This document shows, in pieces, positions 1 through 7,226 of a stretch of 11,105 bases of DNA (its first letter is position 1; each line of letters begins with the position of its first letter). Source of the stretch: Roseateles depolymerans (lineage in GTDB: Bacteria > Pseudomonadota > Gammaproteobacteria > Burkholderiales > Burkholderiaceae_C); NCBI GenBank assembly GCA_003241055.1, contig QFOD01000042.1, positions 1-11,105 of the forward strand, written 5' to 3'. The notes below the pieces were generated by a model that saw only the letters and a program-made list of their open reading frames with translations, searched no databases and had not been told where the DNA came from. Both the position numbers and the translations under genes were made by a program.

Positions 1-59
1 GTGGGGAAGTAGCCGTTACGAATGAAATTGCGCGCCAGGCGCGGAAACATGAGTGCCAT
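1..59 (-). CDS. N-terminus of ICE-conserved protein (DUF6094/methyltransferase-like), partial
   Basis: Only the first 20 codons are in the window; the gene continues beyond position 1. The ATG at 59-57 follows AGGAGA six bases upstream, so the start is well supported. The visible peptide begins MALMFPRLARNF and continues IRNGYFPT. From memory this matches the N-terminus of a conserved ICE protein annotated as DUF6094 or SAM-dependent methyltransferase-like, found near the replication and partition genes of ICEclc/PAPI-1-type elements. The catalytic region lies outside the window, so the enzymatic role is not shown. It is 65 bp downstream of the 216-residue ICE gene on the same strand and probably co-transcribed with it. 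The family match rests on recall of a short N-terminus, hence moderate confidence. Confidence 0.6.
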   Translation of the reverse strand, partial: MALMFPRLARNFIRNGYFP

Positions 60-89
60 GGATTTCTCCTGATGATGGATGAGGGAAGG

Positions 90-114
90 CGGGCACGCGT
101 GGCGCGCATGCCCG
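90..114 (-). promoter_or_regulatory. Leader hairpin upstream of the DUF6094-like gene
   Basis: An inverted repeat of two 10-base arms (90-99 and 105-114) with a 5-base loop pairs fully, allowing one G-U. It ends 30 nt before the start codon at 59. The intervening stretch contains CCTTCCCTC, then ATCATCAG, then the Shine-Dalgarno AGGAGA. The same order of elements occurs in front of the DUF3275 gene. It also lies just downstream of the preceding gene's stop, so it could act in attenuation, mRNA processing or 3'-end protection; the sequence alone does not decide. Confidence 0.55.
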
Positions 115-124
115 TGGGGATGGC

Positions 125-775
125 TCACGCCACACGCCGAAGCGGTGCGTTCGCGGCCAGTTCGTACTGCATGGCGCCGAGGGTGCCGTTGCGGATCAGC
201 TCGCCCAACGCCTTCGTCAGCGCCGGGACATCGAGGGCCAGCCGATGGCCTTCCAGCGGCCCGAGGGCCAAGGGAAGACCGGTCAGCATCCGCCGTGTCT
301 GCAACAGCGCCAGCACGGTGTCGCGCCAGTGGTCGAGCAGTGGCAGCGGGCAGGTGTCCTGCACCAGCGTCCACAGCCGGTCGAGCCGGTGTGCGGACTC
401 GCGCGGCAGAAGCGCCAGCGCGCTGGCGTTGGCCTTGTCGGGCTTCACGGCGCGACGGTCGAACAGCCACACGTTGGTCAGCGAGCCGAACAGCGTGCGG
501 CGGTAGGCGCGGGTAATGCGCTTCTCCAGGTTCTCGACGTTGCCGACGAAAACCGGGACGCTCGCGCCCTGGTCGGTGATGACATGGAACTGGTCCAGCC
601 CCTGCTCATCGCGCCCGAGGGTCAGGCGAGCCAGGAACTCCTGAACGGCGGTGTCGCGCGCCCAGATCGAGAGAAAGACCAGGTTGCCGTTCTCGTCACC
701 GATGCAGCCGTCGGCCATGAGGTCGGGGCATTCGTCGATGCGATACAGCGTCTTGGAAGGATGGGTGACAGGCAT
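125..775 (-). CDS. Conserved ICE hypothetical protein, 216 aa
   Basis: The start is set at the ATG 775-773, giving MPVTHPSKTLYRIDECPDLM. A GAGGA Shine-Dalgarno lies upstream; the open frame extends 39 codons further but that part reads like leader sequence. No signal peptide or membrane segment is visible, so the protein should be cytoplasmic. Residues 10-110 are mixed and look globular, with an acidic patch (DECPDLMADGCIGDENG, 14-30). Residues 115-205 are rich in Leu/Ala/Arg and probably helical. I recognise no catalytic motif. Its position, strand and leader style match the ICE backbone genes on the other side of the cargo. In an uninterrupted element it would presumably follow the DUF932 gene. 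Function unknown. Confidence 0.75.
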   Translation of the reverse strand: MPVTHPSKTLYRIDECPDLMADGCIGDENGNLVFLSIWARDTAVQEFLARLTLGRDEQGLDQFHVITDQGASVPVFVGNVENLEKRITRAYRRTLFGSLTNVWLFDRRAVKPDKANASALALLPRESAHRLDRLWTLVQDTCPLPLLDHWRDTVLALLQTRRMLTGLPLALGPLEGHRLALDVPALTKALGELIRNGTLGAMQYELAANAPLRRVA

Positions 776-815
776 GGTGTTGTCCTCGAAGGAATCGGAG
801 GCAGCACGGCCCGCC

Positions 816-832
816 GGGGCAGTCACTGCCCC
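816..832 (-). promoter_or_regulatory. Leader hairpin upstream of the 216-aa ICE gene
   Basis: GGGGCAG-TCA-CTGCCCC is a perfect 7-bp stem with a 3-base loop, extendable to 8 bp if the loop is one base. It ends 40 nt before the start at 775 and is followed by a GGCGGG stretch and the GAGGA ribosome binding site. It corresponds in position to the hairpins before the other backbone genes. Its presence shows that the native leader of this gene survived on the cargo side, so the insertion point lies further right. Confidence 0.55.
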
Positions 833-845
833 AAGGGGTGGAAGA

Positions 846-1320
846 AAACGCCGCGAGCGGCTTGGCGAAGAAGAACGACCTGCGCGTCGCAACGCACCGT
901 AGCCTTGAAGGTCTTGGCTACCTGGGCATGCTGTCGGCTTCGCCGACGGACATGGGCCTAGCCTGCTTCAATACGTGGCGGGGGCGGGAGCAACAAACCG
1001 CTGCGCACGGTGCCCCCCTTTGGTAGGCCCTTATCGCCGGACCAAGGAACCACTTGGTGCCGAATGCGCGCCGAACCGTCGTGCCTGTTCACACGGGTCA
1101 TGCCTTCTTTGGGAAGCGCTTATCGAGGAAAGCGATCAGCGCCGTCGTGATGGCCAGGTCCAGCACCGACTTGGCACGAGGCATTTGCCAGCCACGCGCG
1201 CTCATGCAGTGGTCGCCCGGCACCGCCCTACGATGCCGCCGTGAATTCCTCGATCCGAACCCATTCTTGCCGGCGTGGATTCGAACGGATGGGCAAAGCG
1301 CTAGGAAAGTGCTCCAGCTC
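846..1320. other. Non-coding stretch containing the left backbone/cargo junction
   Basis: No convincing gene is seen on either strand: the open frames lack ribosome binding sites and recognisable protein families. It contains two clear inverted repeats: a long imperfect one at 916-963, and ACCAAG...CTTGGT (1041-1046 with 1053-1058). The ICE backbone presumably ends and the cargo begins somewhere in it, but I find no IS end, no copy of the IS630 inverted repeat seen at 8035-8052, and no obvious direct repeat matching the right junction. Confidence 0.5.
916..963. repeat. Imperfect long hairpin in the intergenic region
   Basis: The core is GTCGGC-TTC-GCCGAC (933-947), a perfect 6-bp stem with a 3-base loop. 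Outside it CATG (927-930) can pair with CATG (951-954), and GGCTA (916-920) with TAGCC (959-963), with unpaired bases between. There is no T-run on either side, so a classical intrinsic terminator is unlikely. It may be part of a structured leader RNA for the minus-strand ICE gene. Confidence 0.5.
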
Positions 1321-1328
1321 TTACAAAA

Positions 1329-1350
1329 TATAATGGTTCTCATGTATAAT
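1329..1350 (+). promoter_or_regulatory. Putative Fur box overlapping the promoter of the receptor operon
   Basis: Positions 1329-1347 match 11 of 19 bases of the consensus Fur box GATAATGATAATCATTATC, including TAATG on the left and TCAT on the right. The sequence stands out as AT-rich in a GC-rich context. A perfect -10 hexamer TATAAT lies at 1345-1350, and a second TATAAT at 1329-1334 is the left edge of the Fur-like site. The -35 region (around 1321-1327) is weak. Fur-Fe(II) bound here would cover the -10 and repress transcription when iron is plentiful, as is usual for siderophore receptors. The leader from about 1357 to the receptor start would be roughly 105 nt. Confidence 0.55.
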
Positions 1351-1464
1351 TCGCGGCGCGACAGCATGCCCACCGAAAAATTGATTGTTGCCAAGTAAAT
1401 AACCCATCACTGCACGAGCCAGCCGTCGCCAGCCAGTGCCCACTCTGAACACAGGAGAAGCACT

Positions 1465-3663
1465 ATGCTGCGAATGACCCCGGTCGCGCTGGCACTTGGT
1501 GTTGTCTGGGGTCTCGCACCTCTCGCAGCAATCGCCCAGCAAGCCCCTTCGACAACTGCCGCGCCCACCGCCCCGGTGCAGGCTGAACCCGTCTTGCCGG
1601 CGCAGATCCCCCAGAACCAAGAGGCCAAACTGCCCACGGTCACGGTGAGGGGCTCTGTCGCGCCCGGCGTGACGCCCGGCACGATCACCAGCACCACCAA
1701 GGGCGAGGCGCGTGCGCTGGAGACACCGCAGTCGATCACCGTGCTGACGCGTGAGAGACTCGACCAGACCCAGGTCAAGACTCTGGTCGAGGCGCTGGGC
1801 AGCGTGGCCGGCGTGGTGGCCGGCGATCACGGCAACCGCGGCTTCGACGATTTCGGCATCCGCGGCGTCGACGTTGGCAGCAACCAGGAAAAGTACGTCG
1901 ACGGCCTGAACACCATGCGTTCCGGCTACGTCCCGGCCGAGGAGATCTTCGGCGCCGAGCGCATCGAGGTGCTCAAGGGCTCCGCCTCGCTGCTGTTCGG
2001 CCAGGTACGCCCGGGCGGGCTGGTCAACATCGTGAGCAAGCGCCCCCGGCCCGAGGCCTTCGGCGAGGTGGGCGTGACCGTGGGCAATCTCGGCATGAGG
2101 CAGGTCACCGCGGATCTGGGCCGGCCACTGTCGGCCGACGGTCGCTCGGGGTTCCGCGTCGCCGCGCTGGTCAACGAAAGCGACGACGTGACGGACCACG
2201 TGTTCTACAAGAACAATTACATCGCCCCCTCGTTTGCCGTCGCGCTGGGCGAGCGCACAGACCTGACGATACTTACCAGCTTCCTGGACCGCGAGTTCCT
2301 GCGCAACCAGGCCCTGCCGGCCAAGGGCACGGTGCTGCCCAACATCAACGGCCGGGTGGATCGCAGCCTGTTCATCGGCGATCCCTCCTTCGGCACCGTC
2401 GAGGCCCGACGCGCGCGTGCAGGCTACGAGTTGCAGCACCGCTTCGCCAACGGCTGGAAGCTGCAGCAGAATTTCCGCTGGGAGGACTACACGATGAAGC
2501 AGCGCAACACGGCTTTCATCGACACGCTGGCCGCCGACGAGCGCACCCAGTCGCGCACCGGCAACATCCAGCACGACGACTACCGCGCACTGGCATTGGA
2601 TACCTACGTCAACGGCAAGCTCGGGTCGCCGATCGGCACGCACGAGATCACGGTGGGGCTGGACCTGGGCGACAAACATGGCCGCCTGTCCATGCGCAAC
2701 TGCACCTCGGCCGACCTGGGCACGATCGATCTTTTCGCGCCGACCTACGGCCGCTTCACTACCTCCACACGCTGCACCGGTGCCTTCAGCGACAGCACGC
2801 AGGACATCCGCACGGCCGGGGTCTATGCACGCGACCACCTGCGTATCGGGCAGCAACTGCACCTGACTTTCGGCGCGCGCCATGATCGTGTGACGACGCG
2901 TACCTTCAACGAAGTCAAGTCCGTGGTCTCCAGCGAACCGAAGGACTCGGCCACCACCGGCATGGTCGGCCTGGTCTGGGAAGTGCTGCCGGGCATGGCC
3001 CCGTATGCCAGCCTGGCCAACTCGTTCAATCCCGTATCCGGCGTGGACCGGAGCGGCGACATGTTCAAGCCCGAGGCCGGCAAGCAGGCCGAGATCGGGG
3101 TCAAGTTCGAACGCGACGGCGGGCGGCAAACGGCATCGGTGGCGGCCTACGACCTCAGGCGCACCAACGTGCTGACGGTCGACCCGGTCAATTCCGCGTT
3201 CAACGTGCAGACCGGCGAGCACCACATCCGGGGTCTGGAAGCCGAAGTGGCCGCCGATCTGCGCAACGGCTTCAGTCTCACCGCAGCCTATGCCTACACC
3301 GACGCCGAGGTCTCGAAGAGCAACAAGGCAAGCGAGGTCGGGCGCACCGTCAACAACGTGCCGCGCCACAACGTGAGCGTCTGGGGCCTGTATCGCGTCA
3401 GCGCCGGACCGCTGGAAGGCTGGGGCTTCGGGCTGGGCCTGCGGCATGTGAGCGAACGCACCGGTTACTCCTACGACTTCACCATCCCCGGCTACACCGT
3501 CTTCGATGCCGCCGTGCACTACCAGGGCCAGGGCTGGCGTGCCGCGCTGAACGTCAGAAACCTGGCTGACAAGACCGTCTACGGCGGCTCCTTCAGCAGC
3601 AACAATCTCGTCACCCTCGGCGACCCACGCCAGATACGCCTCAACGTGGTGACCGAGTTCTGA
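1465..3663 (+). CDS. TonB-dependent siderophore receptor
   Basis: This is an outer-membrane receptor of 732 residues, normal length for ferric-siderophore receptors. It should import an iron chelate into the periplasm using TonB-ExbBD energy. Residues 1-24 form a signal peptide (hydrophobic core, AIA before Gln25). A TonB box-like LPTVTVRGS sits at 56-64. The plug covers about 86-192, with the family patterns ETPQSITVLTRERL and VLKGSASLLFG followed by PGGLVNIVSKRP. The rest is a beta-barrel ending in the terminal Phe typical of outer-membrane proteins. There is no extra N-terminal signalling domain and no sigma/anti-sigma pair nearby, so FecIR-type control is unlikely and Fur control fits better. 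Cys413 and Cys437 lie 24 residues apart, probably in one extracellular loop, and could form a disulfide. A good ribosome site (AGGAG) precedes the ATG. The ligand cannot be told from sequence. Confidence 0.93.
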   Translation: MLRMTPVALALGVVWGLAPLAAIAQQAPSTTAAPTAPVQAEPVLPAQIPQNQEAKLPTVTVRGSVAPGVTPGTITSTTKGEARALETPQSITVLTRERLDQTQVKTLVEALGSVAGVVAGDHGNRGFDDFGIRGVDVGSNQEKYVDGLNTMRSGYVPAEEIFGAERIEVLKGSASLLFGQVRPGGLVNIVSKRPRPEAFGEVGVTVGNLGMRQVTADLGRPLSADGRSGFRVAALVNESDDVTDHVFYKNNYIAPSFAVALGERTDLTILTSFLDREFLRNQALPAKGTVLPNINGRVDRSLFIGDPSFGTVEARRARAGYELQHRFANGWKLQQNFRWEDYTMKQRNTAFIDTLAADERTQSRTGNIQHDDYRALALDTYVNGKLGSPIGTHEITVGLDLGDKHGRLSMRNCTSADLGTIDLFAPTYGRFTTSTRCTGAFSDSTQDIRTAGVYARDHLRIGQQLHLTFGARHDRVTTRTFNEVKSVVSSEPKDSATTGMVGLVWEVLPGMAPYASLANSFNPVSGVDRSGDMFKPEAGKQAEIGVKFERDGGRQTASVAAYDLRRTNVLTVDPVNSAFNVQTGEHHIRGLEAEVAADLRNGFSLTAAYAYTDAEVSKSNKASEVGRTVNNVPRHNVSVWGLYRVSAGPLEGWGFGLGLRHVSERTGYSYDFTIPGYTVFDAAVHYQGQGWRAALNVRNLADKTVYGGSFSSNNLVTLGDPRQIRLNVVTEF

Positions 3664-3696
3664 TCATGCCTAGTCAATCAAGCAAGGAGGCAGCAT

Positions 3697-4419
3697 ATGT
3701 CTGATGCAAAGCTGCTGGAAACCAGAAAGCTGGTGGTCGACTTCAACCGGCGGCGGGTGATCGATGCGCTCGACATTGCGGTGCCGGCGGGTACTGTTTA
3801 TGCGCTGCTGGGCGGCAACGGTGCGGGCAAGACGACGACCATCAACACCTTCCTGGGGTTTGTCAGACCGGCCGGCGGCGAGATTCTGATCGATGGCCAA
3901 TCGCCCCACGGAAATGCCGGGCTGGTTCGTTCCGTTGTCGCCTATCTGCCCGAGAATGTGGCGCTGTATCACTACATGAGCGGACGCGAGAACCTGAGTT
4001 TCTTCTGCGCGCTGGCCGGCCTGCAGATCACCCGCGCTCGCGCGCATGAACTGCTGTCGAGTGCCGGTCTGCAGGAGCAGGCGCATGATCAGCGTGTCAG
4101 TGCCTATTCCAAGGGCATGCGCCAGAAGGTCGGGCTGGCCATTGCGTCCGCCAAACAGGCCAAGGTGATGCTGCTCGATGAGCCGACCTCCGGCCTCGAC
4201 CCGAGCGCGGCGAACGATTTCGCCCAGCAGGTGCGCACCGCGGCGGAGCGCGGCATGGCGGTGCTGATGGCCACTCACGACCTGTTCAACGCCAAGCAGG
4301 TGGCGGACCGTATCGGCATCATGAAGGAAGGGCGACTGGTGGAGGCGTTCGACGCGCATACCGTCGCGCATGACGAACTGGAACAGAAATACCTGGCGCA
4401 TGCGCGGGGGCTGTCATGA
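3697..4419 (+). CDS. ABC transporter ATP-binding protein (ABC-2/NosF type)
   Basis: This 240-residue cytoplasmic ATPase powers the two permeases encoded next. Walker A is GGNGAGKTT (39-47). The Q-loop position carries YLPEN (83-87), with Glu in place of Gln. The signature is YSKGMRQK (137-144) rather than LSGGQ, Walker B with catalytic Glu is VMLLDEP (157-163), and the switch His is His194. The YLPE and YSKGM variants are typical of the ATPases of ABC-2 systems such as NosF and drug/antibiotic exporters, not of FecE/FhuC-type siderophore importers. The AGGAGG ribosome site is strong. The gene starts 33 bp after the receptor gene, and its stop overlaps the next start (ATGA). Confidence 0.93.
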   Translation: MSDAKLLETRKLVVDFNRRRVIDALDIAVPAGTVYALLGGNGAGKTTTINTFLGFVRPAGGEILIDGQSPHGNAGLVRSVVAYLPENVALYHYMSGRENLSFFCALAGLQITRARAHELLSSAGLQEQAHDQRVSAYSKGMRQKVGLAIASAKQAKVMLLDEPTSGLDPSAANDFAQQVRTAAERGMAVLMATHDLFNAKQVADRIGIMKEGRLVEAFDAHTVAHDELEQKYLAHARGLS

Positions 4420-5828
4420 TCGGCGCCATCCTGCGCAAGGAAGCCCTGTCCATCCTGCGCGATGGGCGGCTGCTGCTGTTGGCGGTATCGCTGTTTGCGG
4501 TGCTGCTCGGTTTCTTTCTTGCCGCGACGCAAGAGTATCGGCACATGCGCAATGAAAAACAGGCAGCGGGAGAAACGGTGCGCGCGCAATGGGAGGCGCA
4601 AGGGGTCAAGGGCACCCACCAGGCGGCACACTTCGGCATCTACGTTTTCAAACCCGAGTCGCCGCTGGCCGCCATCGACCCCGGCCTGCGCCAGTTCACG
4701 GGACAAGCGCTGTGGCTGGAGCCGCACAAGCGCAACCTGGCGCGCTTCAGCCCGGCGGCCGATCAGGGCATTGCCACCCGCTTCGGTCAGATGAGCGCCG
4801 CGTTCGTGCTGCATACCTTGTTGCCGCTGCTGATCGTGGCGCTGGCCTTCAACGCCGTCACGCATGAACGCGAGCAAGGCACCTTGCGCATGTTGCATAG
4901 CCTTGGATTGTCCGCCAGGAAACTCCTGTTCGGAAAATTCTTCGGCTTGCTGCTGGCCTTTACCCTGCTGCTCCTGCCGTCCCTCTTGATCGGCATCTTC
5001 CTGTTGTTCGGCGTCAGCAGTGTCGGTAGCGACGACATCCTGCGCGGCGTCGTGCTGGGTTTTGCCTACCTCCTGTATTACGGCATCTTTGCCGCGCTGG
5101 CCATGGCGGCATCGGCCTGGCTCAAGAGCAGCCGCCTGGCATTTTTCGTCCTGGTCGCCTTCTGGCTGTCCAGTGTCCTGGTCGCGCCGCGCGTTGGCGC
5201 CATCATGGCCGAGGCGCTGGTCCCCATCCCCAGCGCCACGCAGTTCTGGGCGTCGATCCAGCAGGATATCGAGCATGGGCTGAACCAGGATGGCGATTCG
5301 ACGACACGGTTGAAGGCTTTCGAGGCGCAGACGCTCCATCGATACGGGGTCAAGCGCGTGGAAGACCTGCCGGAGGGCTTTCACGCACTCCGCCGCCACT
5401 TCAAGGACGCCTATTCCAACCGAGTGCATGCGCTGCATTTCGACCGGCTGTGGGATAGCTTCGAGCGGCAAGGGACATTCATGCGCTCCGGCTCCTTGCT
5501 GGGTCCATCCATCGCCATGCGGGCGCTGTCGATGAGCCTTTCGATGACGGACTTTTCGCAGCAAAGGCATTTCGAAAATGCCGCTGAAGCCTACCGGCAA
5601 TACTTCGTCGGTCTGACCGACATGTGGGACTGGCAGCGGACCCGGGGCACGGAGGTCGGCGGCCAAGGAAGCGCTGCCGATTGGCGCAGTGTCGACCGCT
5701 TCGAGTATCGGGCGCCACCCCTGTCCTTTGCGTTGCAGGCCAGCCGTATGGACATTGCCGTACTTTTGTTCTGGGCTTTGGCCGCCGCTGTGGCTCTGCT
5801 CATTTCAGCCAGGAAATTGACGCCATGA
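4416..5828 (+). CDS. ABC-2 type permease, DUF3526-like (first subunit)
   Basis: A 470-residue inner-membrane protein starting inside the ATGA overlap with the ATPase gene. A cytoplasmic N-terminus (LRKEALSILRDGR) leads into a membrane helix at about 18-37. A large loop of about 90 residues, probably periplasmic, follows. Helices at about 128-147, 175-200, 208-233 and 240-260 come next, then a second large loop (about 265-448) and a last helix at about 449-466. The sequence HEREQGTLRMLHSLGLS (150-166) is the amphipathic coupling segment seen in ABC-2/NosY and DUF3526 permeases and should contact the ATPase. Two large extracytoplasmic loops are characteristic of DUF3526 proteins. The substrate is unknown. 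With the second permease it probably forms a heterodimer. Confidence 0.88.
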   Translation: MIGAILRKEALSILRDGRLLLLAVSLFAVLLGFFLAATQEYRHMRNEKQAAGETVRAQWEAQGVKGTHQAAHFGIYVFKPESPLAAIDPGLRQFTGQALWLEPHKRNLARFSPAADQGIATRFGQMSAAFVLHTLLPLLIVALAFNAVTHEREQGTLRMLHSLGLSARKLLFGKFFGLLLAFTLLLLPSLLIGIFLLFGVSSVGSDDILRGVVLGFAYLLYYGIFAALAMAASAWLKSSRLAFFVLVAFWLSSVLVAPRVGAIMAEALVPIPSATQFWASIQQDIEHGLNQDGDSTTRLKAFEAQTLHRYGVKRVEDLPEGFHALRRHFKDAYSNRVHALHFDRLWDSFERQGTFMRSGSLLGPSIAMRALSMSLSMTDFSQQRHFENAAEAYRQYFVGLTDMWDWQRTRGTEVGGQGSAADWRSVDRFEYRAPPLSFALQASRMDIAVLLFWALAAAVALLISARKLTP

Positions 5829-7225
5829 CCTTGTTACTTCGCATGGAAGGTCTGCGCTTCGTCCGCAACCCGATCAATCTATGGGTGATTGCGGCCTTCG
5901 CACTGGTGCTGATCATGGCGGCGGTAGAGGGCGGCCTGAGCGCGCGCGCATGGCGTGAGCAGGCCGCGCAGGCGGAGGCGCAATGGCACAAATCCCTTGC
6001 CGCACAACAGGCAAAGGCAGCCCAGGCAAGCATTGGCGGCCTGAACGCGCCAGATTTGTCGGCGCTCGCCGCCAACAACGCCATCGCCCCGAGCGTGCGC
6101 CTTACTGCACAGGGCGGCCTGGCCCTGAGCGTGCCTCAGTTCGATCTGCTGAGCCCTGAAATCCATATCGACGCGATCCCGCGTAGCCGCCATACCGATG
6201 GCCGCAACAGCGACCAGATCTTCAACCCGCTATTGCGCGAAATCGGCGCGCTCGGTTTTTCCACCTTGGTGGCACTCCTGCTGCCGTTGGCGGTGATTGG
6301 CCTCGGCTATGGCCTGGTTCATGAGGAACGTGAGCAAGGCATCTGGCGGCTGGTCTGCGCACAGACTCGGCATGCCTGGGCAGGCGTCTTCGCCGCGCTA
6401 GGCATACGCTTCGGCGCCGTGTTGCTGGCTGCGCTCATCCCCTCTCTGCTGGCTCTGGCCCTGGATCCGGGCGCGACGCTGGCAGCCGCCGCCTGGTGGG
6501 CGGCCACGCTCGCAGCACTGACCTTCGTGTGGGTGGCCATCGTCGGGGTATTCACGCTTTTGCCGGTATCCTCCGGCGCCGGTGCGGTGGGCATGTTGGG
6601 TGTGTGGCTGGCGCTGACTTTTGCTGTACCGGCCGGTTTGGAGTGGGCGGCGAATCTGGAACAACCCATGCCGTCGCGCCTGGCGACCGTCATCGATCTG
6701 CGCAAGGCCATGCTCCAGACCGAAGCACAGCAGTCCGAGTTACTGGCGGCCTGGTACAGAAACAACCCGGCACATACGCCCGCCGCTCCCGCCGCGAACC
6801 CGCCCTGGCAGCAAGTCAGACTGCCGCGTTACCTCGCCTTCGATGCGACGGCCCGGCCAATGATGGCGACTTTCGATGAAGTTCGTGCCAGCCATTTCAC
6901 CTTCCTGGAGCGCTTGGCCTGGCTTTCGCCGGGATTGGCCGCCGTGCTGTCCGCCGATCGTCTGGCGGGAATCGACGCTCCGCGCTATCTCGGCTATATC
7001 CACGCCGTCAATGGCTTCGAGGATGAATGGCGAGCGTTCTTCGTTCCGCGCATCATGAGCAACCAGAAATTGGCCGCATCGGAATACGACACGATGCCGC
7101 GGTTTTCCCGCCAGGCAGCCATTGCCGGCAGCTCGCCCATTTCCTCCATTCTGCGCCAATTTCTGACAGGCCTTGGCTTGCTTGCCGTACTGGTTGCGTG
7201 CCGCTTCAGAATCAACAGGCTGTGA
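5825..7225 (+). CDS. ABC-2 type permease, DUF3526-like (second subunit)
   Basis: The start is set at the ATG 5825-5827, which overlaps the upstream stop (ATGA). An in-frame ATG at 5624 lies inside the preceding gene and gives a non-membrane N-terminus unlike the family. The 466-residue protein mirrors its neighbour: a helix at about 19-35, a large loop, helices at about 142-164, 193-213, 218-247 and 253-272, a second large loop, and a terminal helix near 446-462. The shared coupling motif is HEEREQGIWRLV (166-177). Divergence between the two copies, despite the same layout, suggests an old duplication and a heterodimeric channel. The first loop (about 36-135) is rich in Ala and Gln and may be partly helical. 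Substrate and transport direction cannot be read from the sequence. Confidence 0.88.
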   Translation: MTLLLRMEGLRFVRNPINLWVIAAFALVLIMAAVEGGLSARAWREQAAQAEAQWHKSLAAQQAKAAQASIGGLNAPDLSALAANNAIAPSVRLTAQGGLALSVPQFDLLSPEIHIDAIPRSRHTDGRNSDQIFNPLLREIGALGFSTLVALLLPLAVIGLGYGLVHEEREQGIWRLVCAQTRHAWAGVFAALGIRFGAVLLAALIPSLLALALDPGATLAAAAWWAATLAALTFVWVAIVGVFTLLPVSSGAGAVGMLGVWLALTFAVPAGLEWAANLEQPMPSRLATVIDLRKAMLQTEAQQSELLAAWYRNNPAHTPAAPAANPPWQQVRLPRYLAFDATARPMMATFDEVRASHFTFLERLAWLSPGLAAVLSADRLAGIDAPRYLGYIHAVNGFEDEWRAFFVPRIMSNQKLAASEYDTMPRFSRQAAIAGSSPISSILRQFLTGLGLLAVLVACRFRINRL

Positions 7226-7226
7226 G

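Noticed and set aside
1270..1310. GATTCGAAC-like tRNA T-loop fragment as a possible attachment site
   Set aside because: The flanking bases do not form a T-stem and no other tRNA arms are present; the window is internal to the ICE, where an att site is not expected.
1098..1394. Minus-strand open frame of 98 codons in the intergenic region, with a hydrophobic C-terminal end (SVLDLAITTALIAFLDKR)
   Set aside because: No ribosome binding site before any of its ATGs, it runs through the Fur/promoter region, and no family is recognised. A remnant of a gene cannot be excluded.
1366..1398. Ten-codon leader peptide (MPTEKLIVAK) between promoter and receptor gene
   Set aside because: No Shine-Dalgarno and no attenuator-like structure after it; a short open frame of this size is expected by chance.
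1321..3519. Minus-strand open frame of 732 codons opposite the TonB receptor gene
   Set aside because: It is a shadow caused by high GC codon use. The plus-strand frame has a signal peptide, plug motifs and a terminal Phe, while the antisense product is a His/Val/Gly/Ala-rich sequence without family features.
4275..5666. Minus-strand open frame of 463 codons across the ATPase and first permease genes
   Set aside because: Gln/Arg-rich antisense product with no domain; it spans two real, overlapping plus-strand genes.
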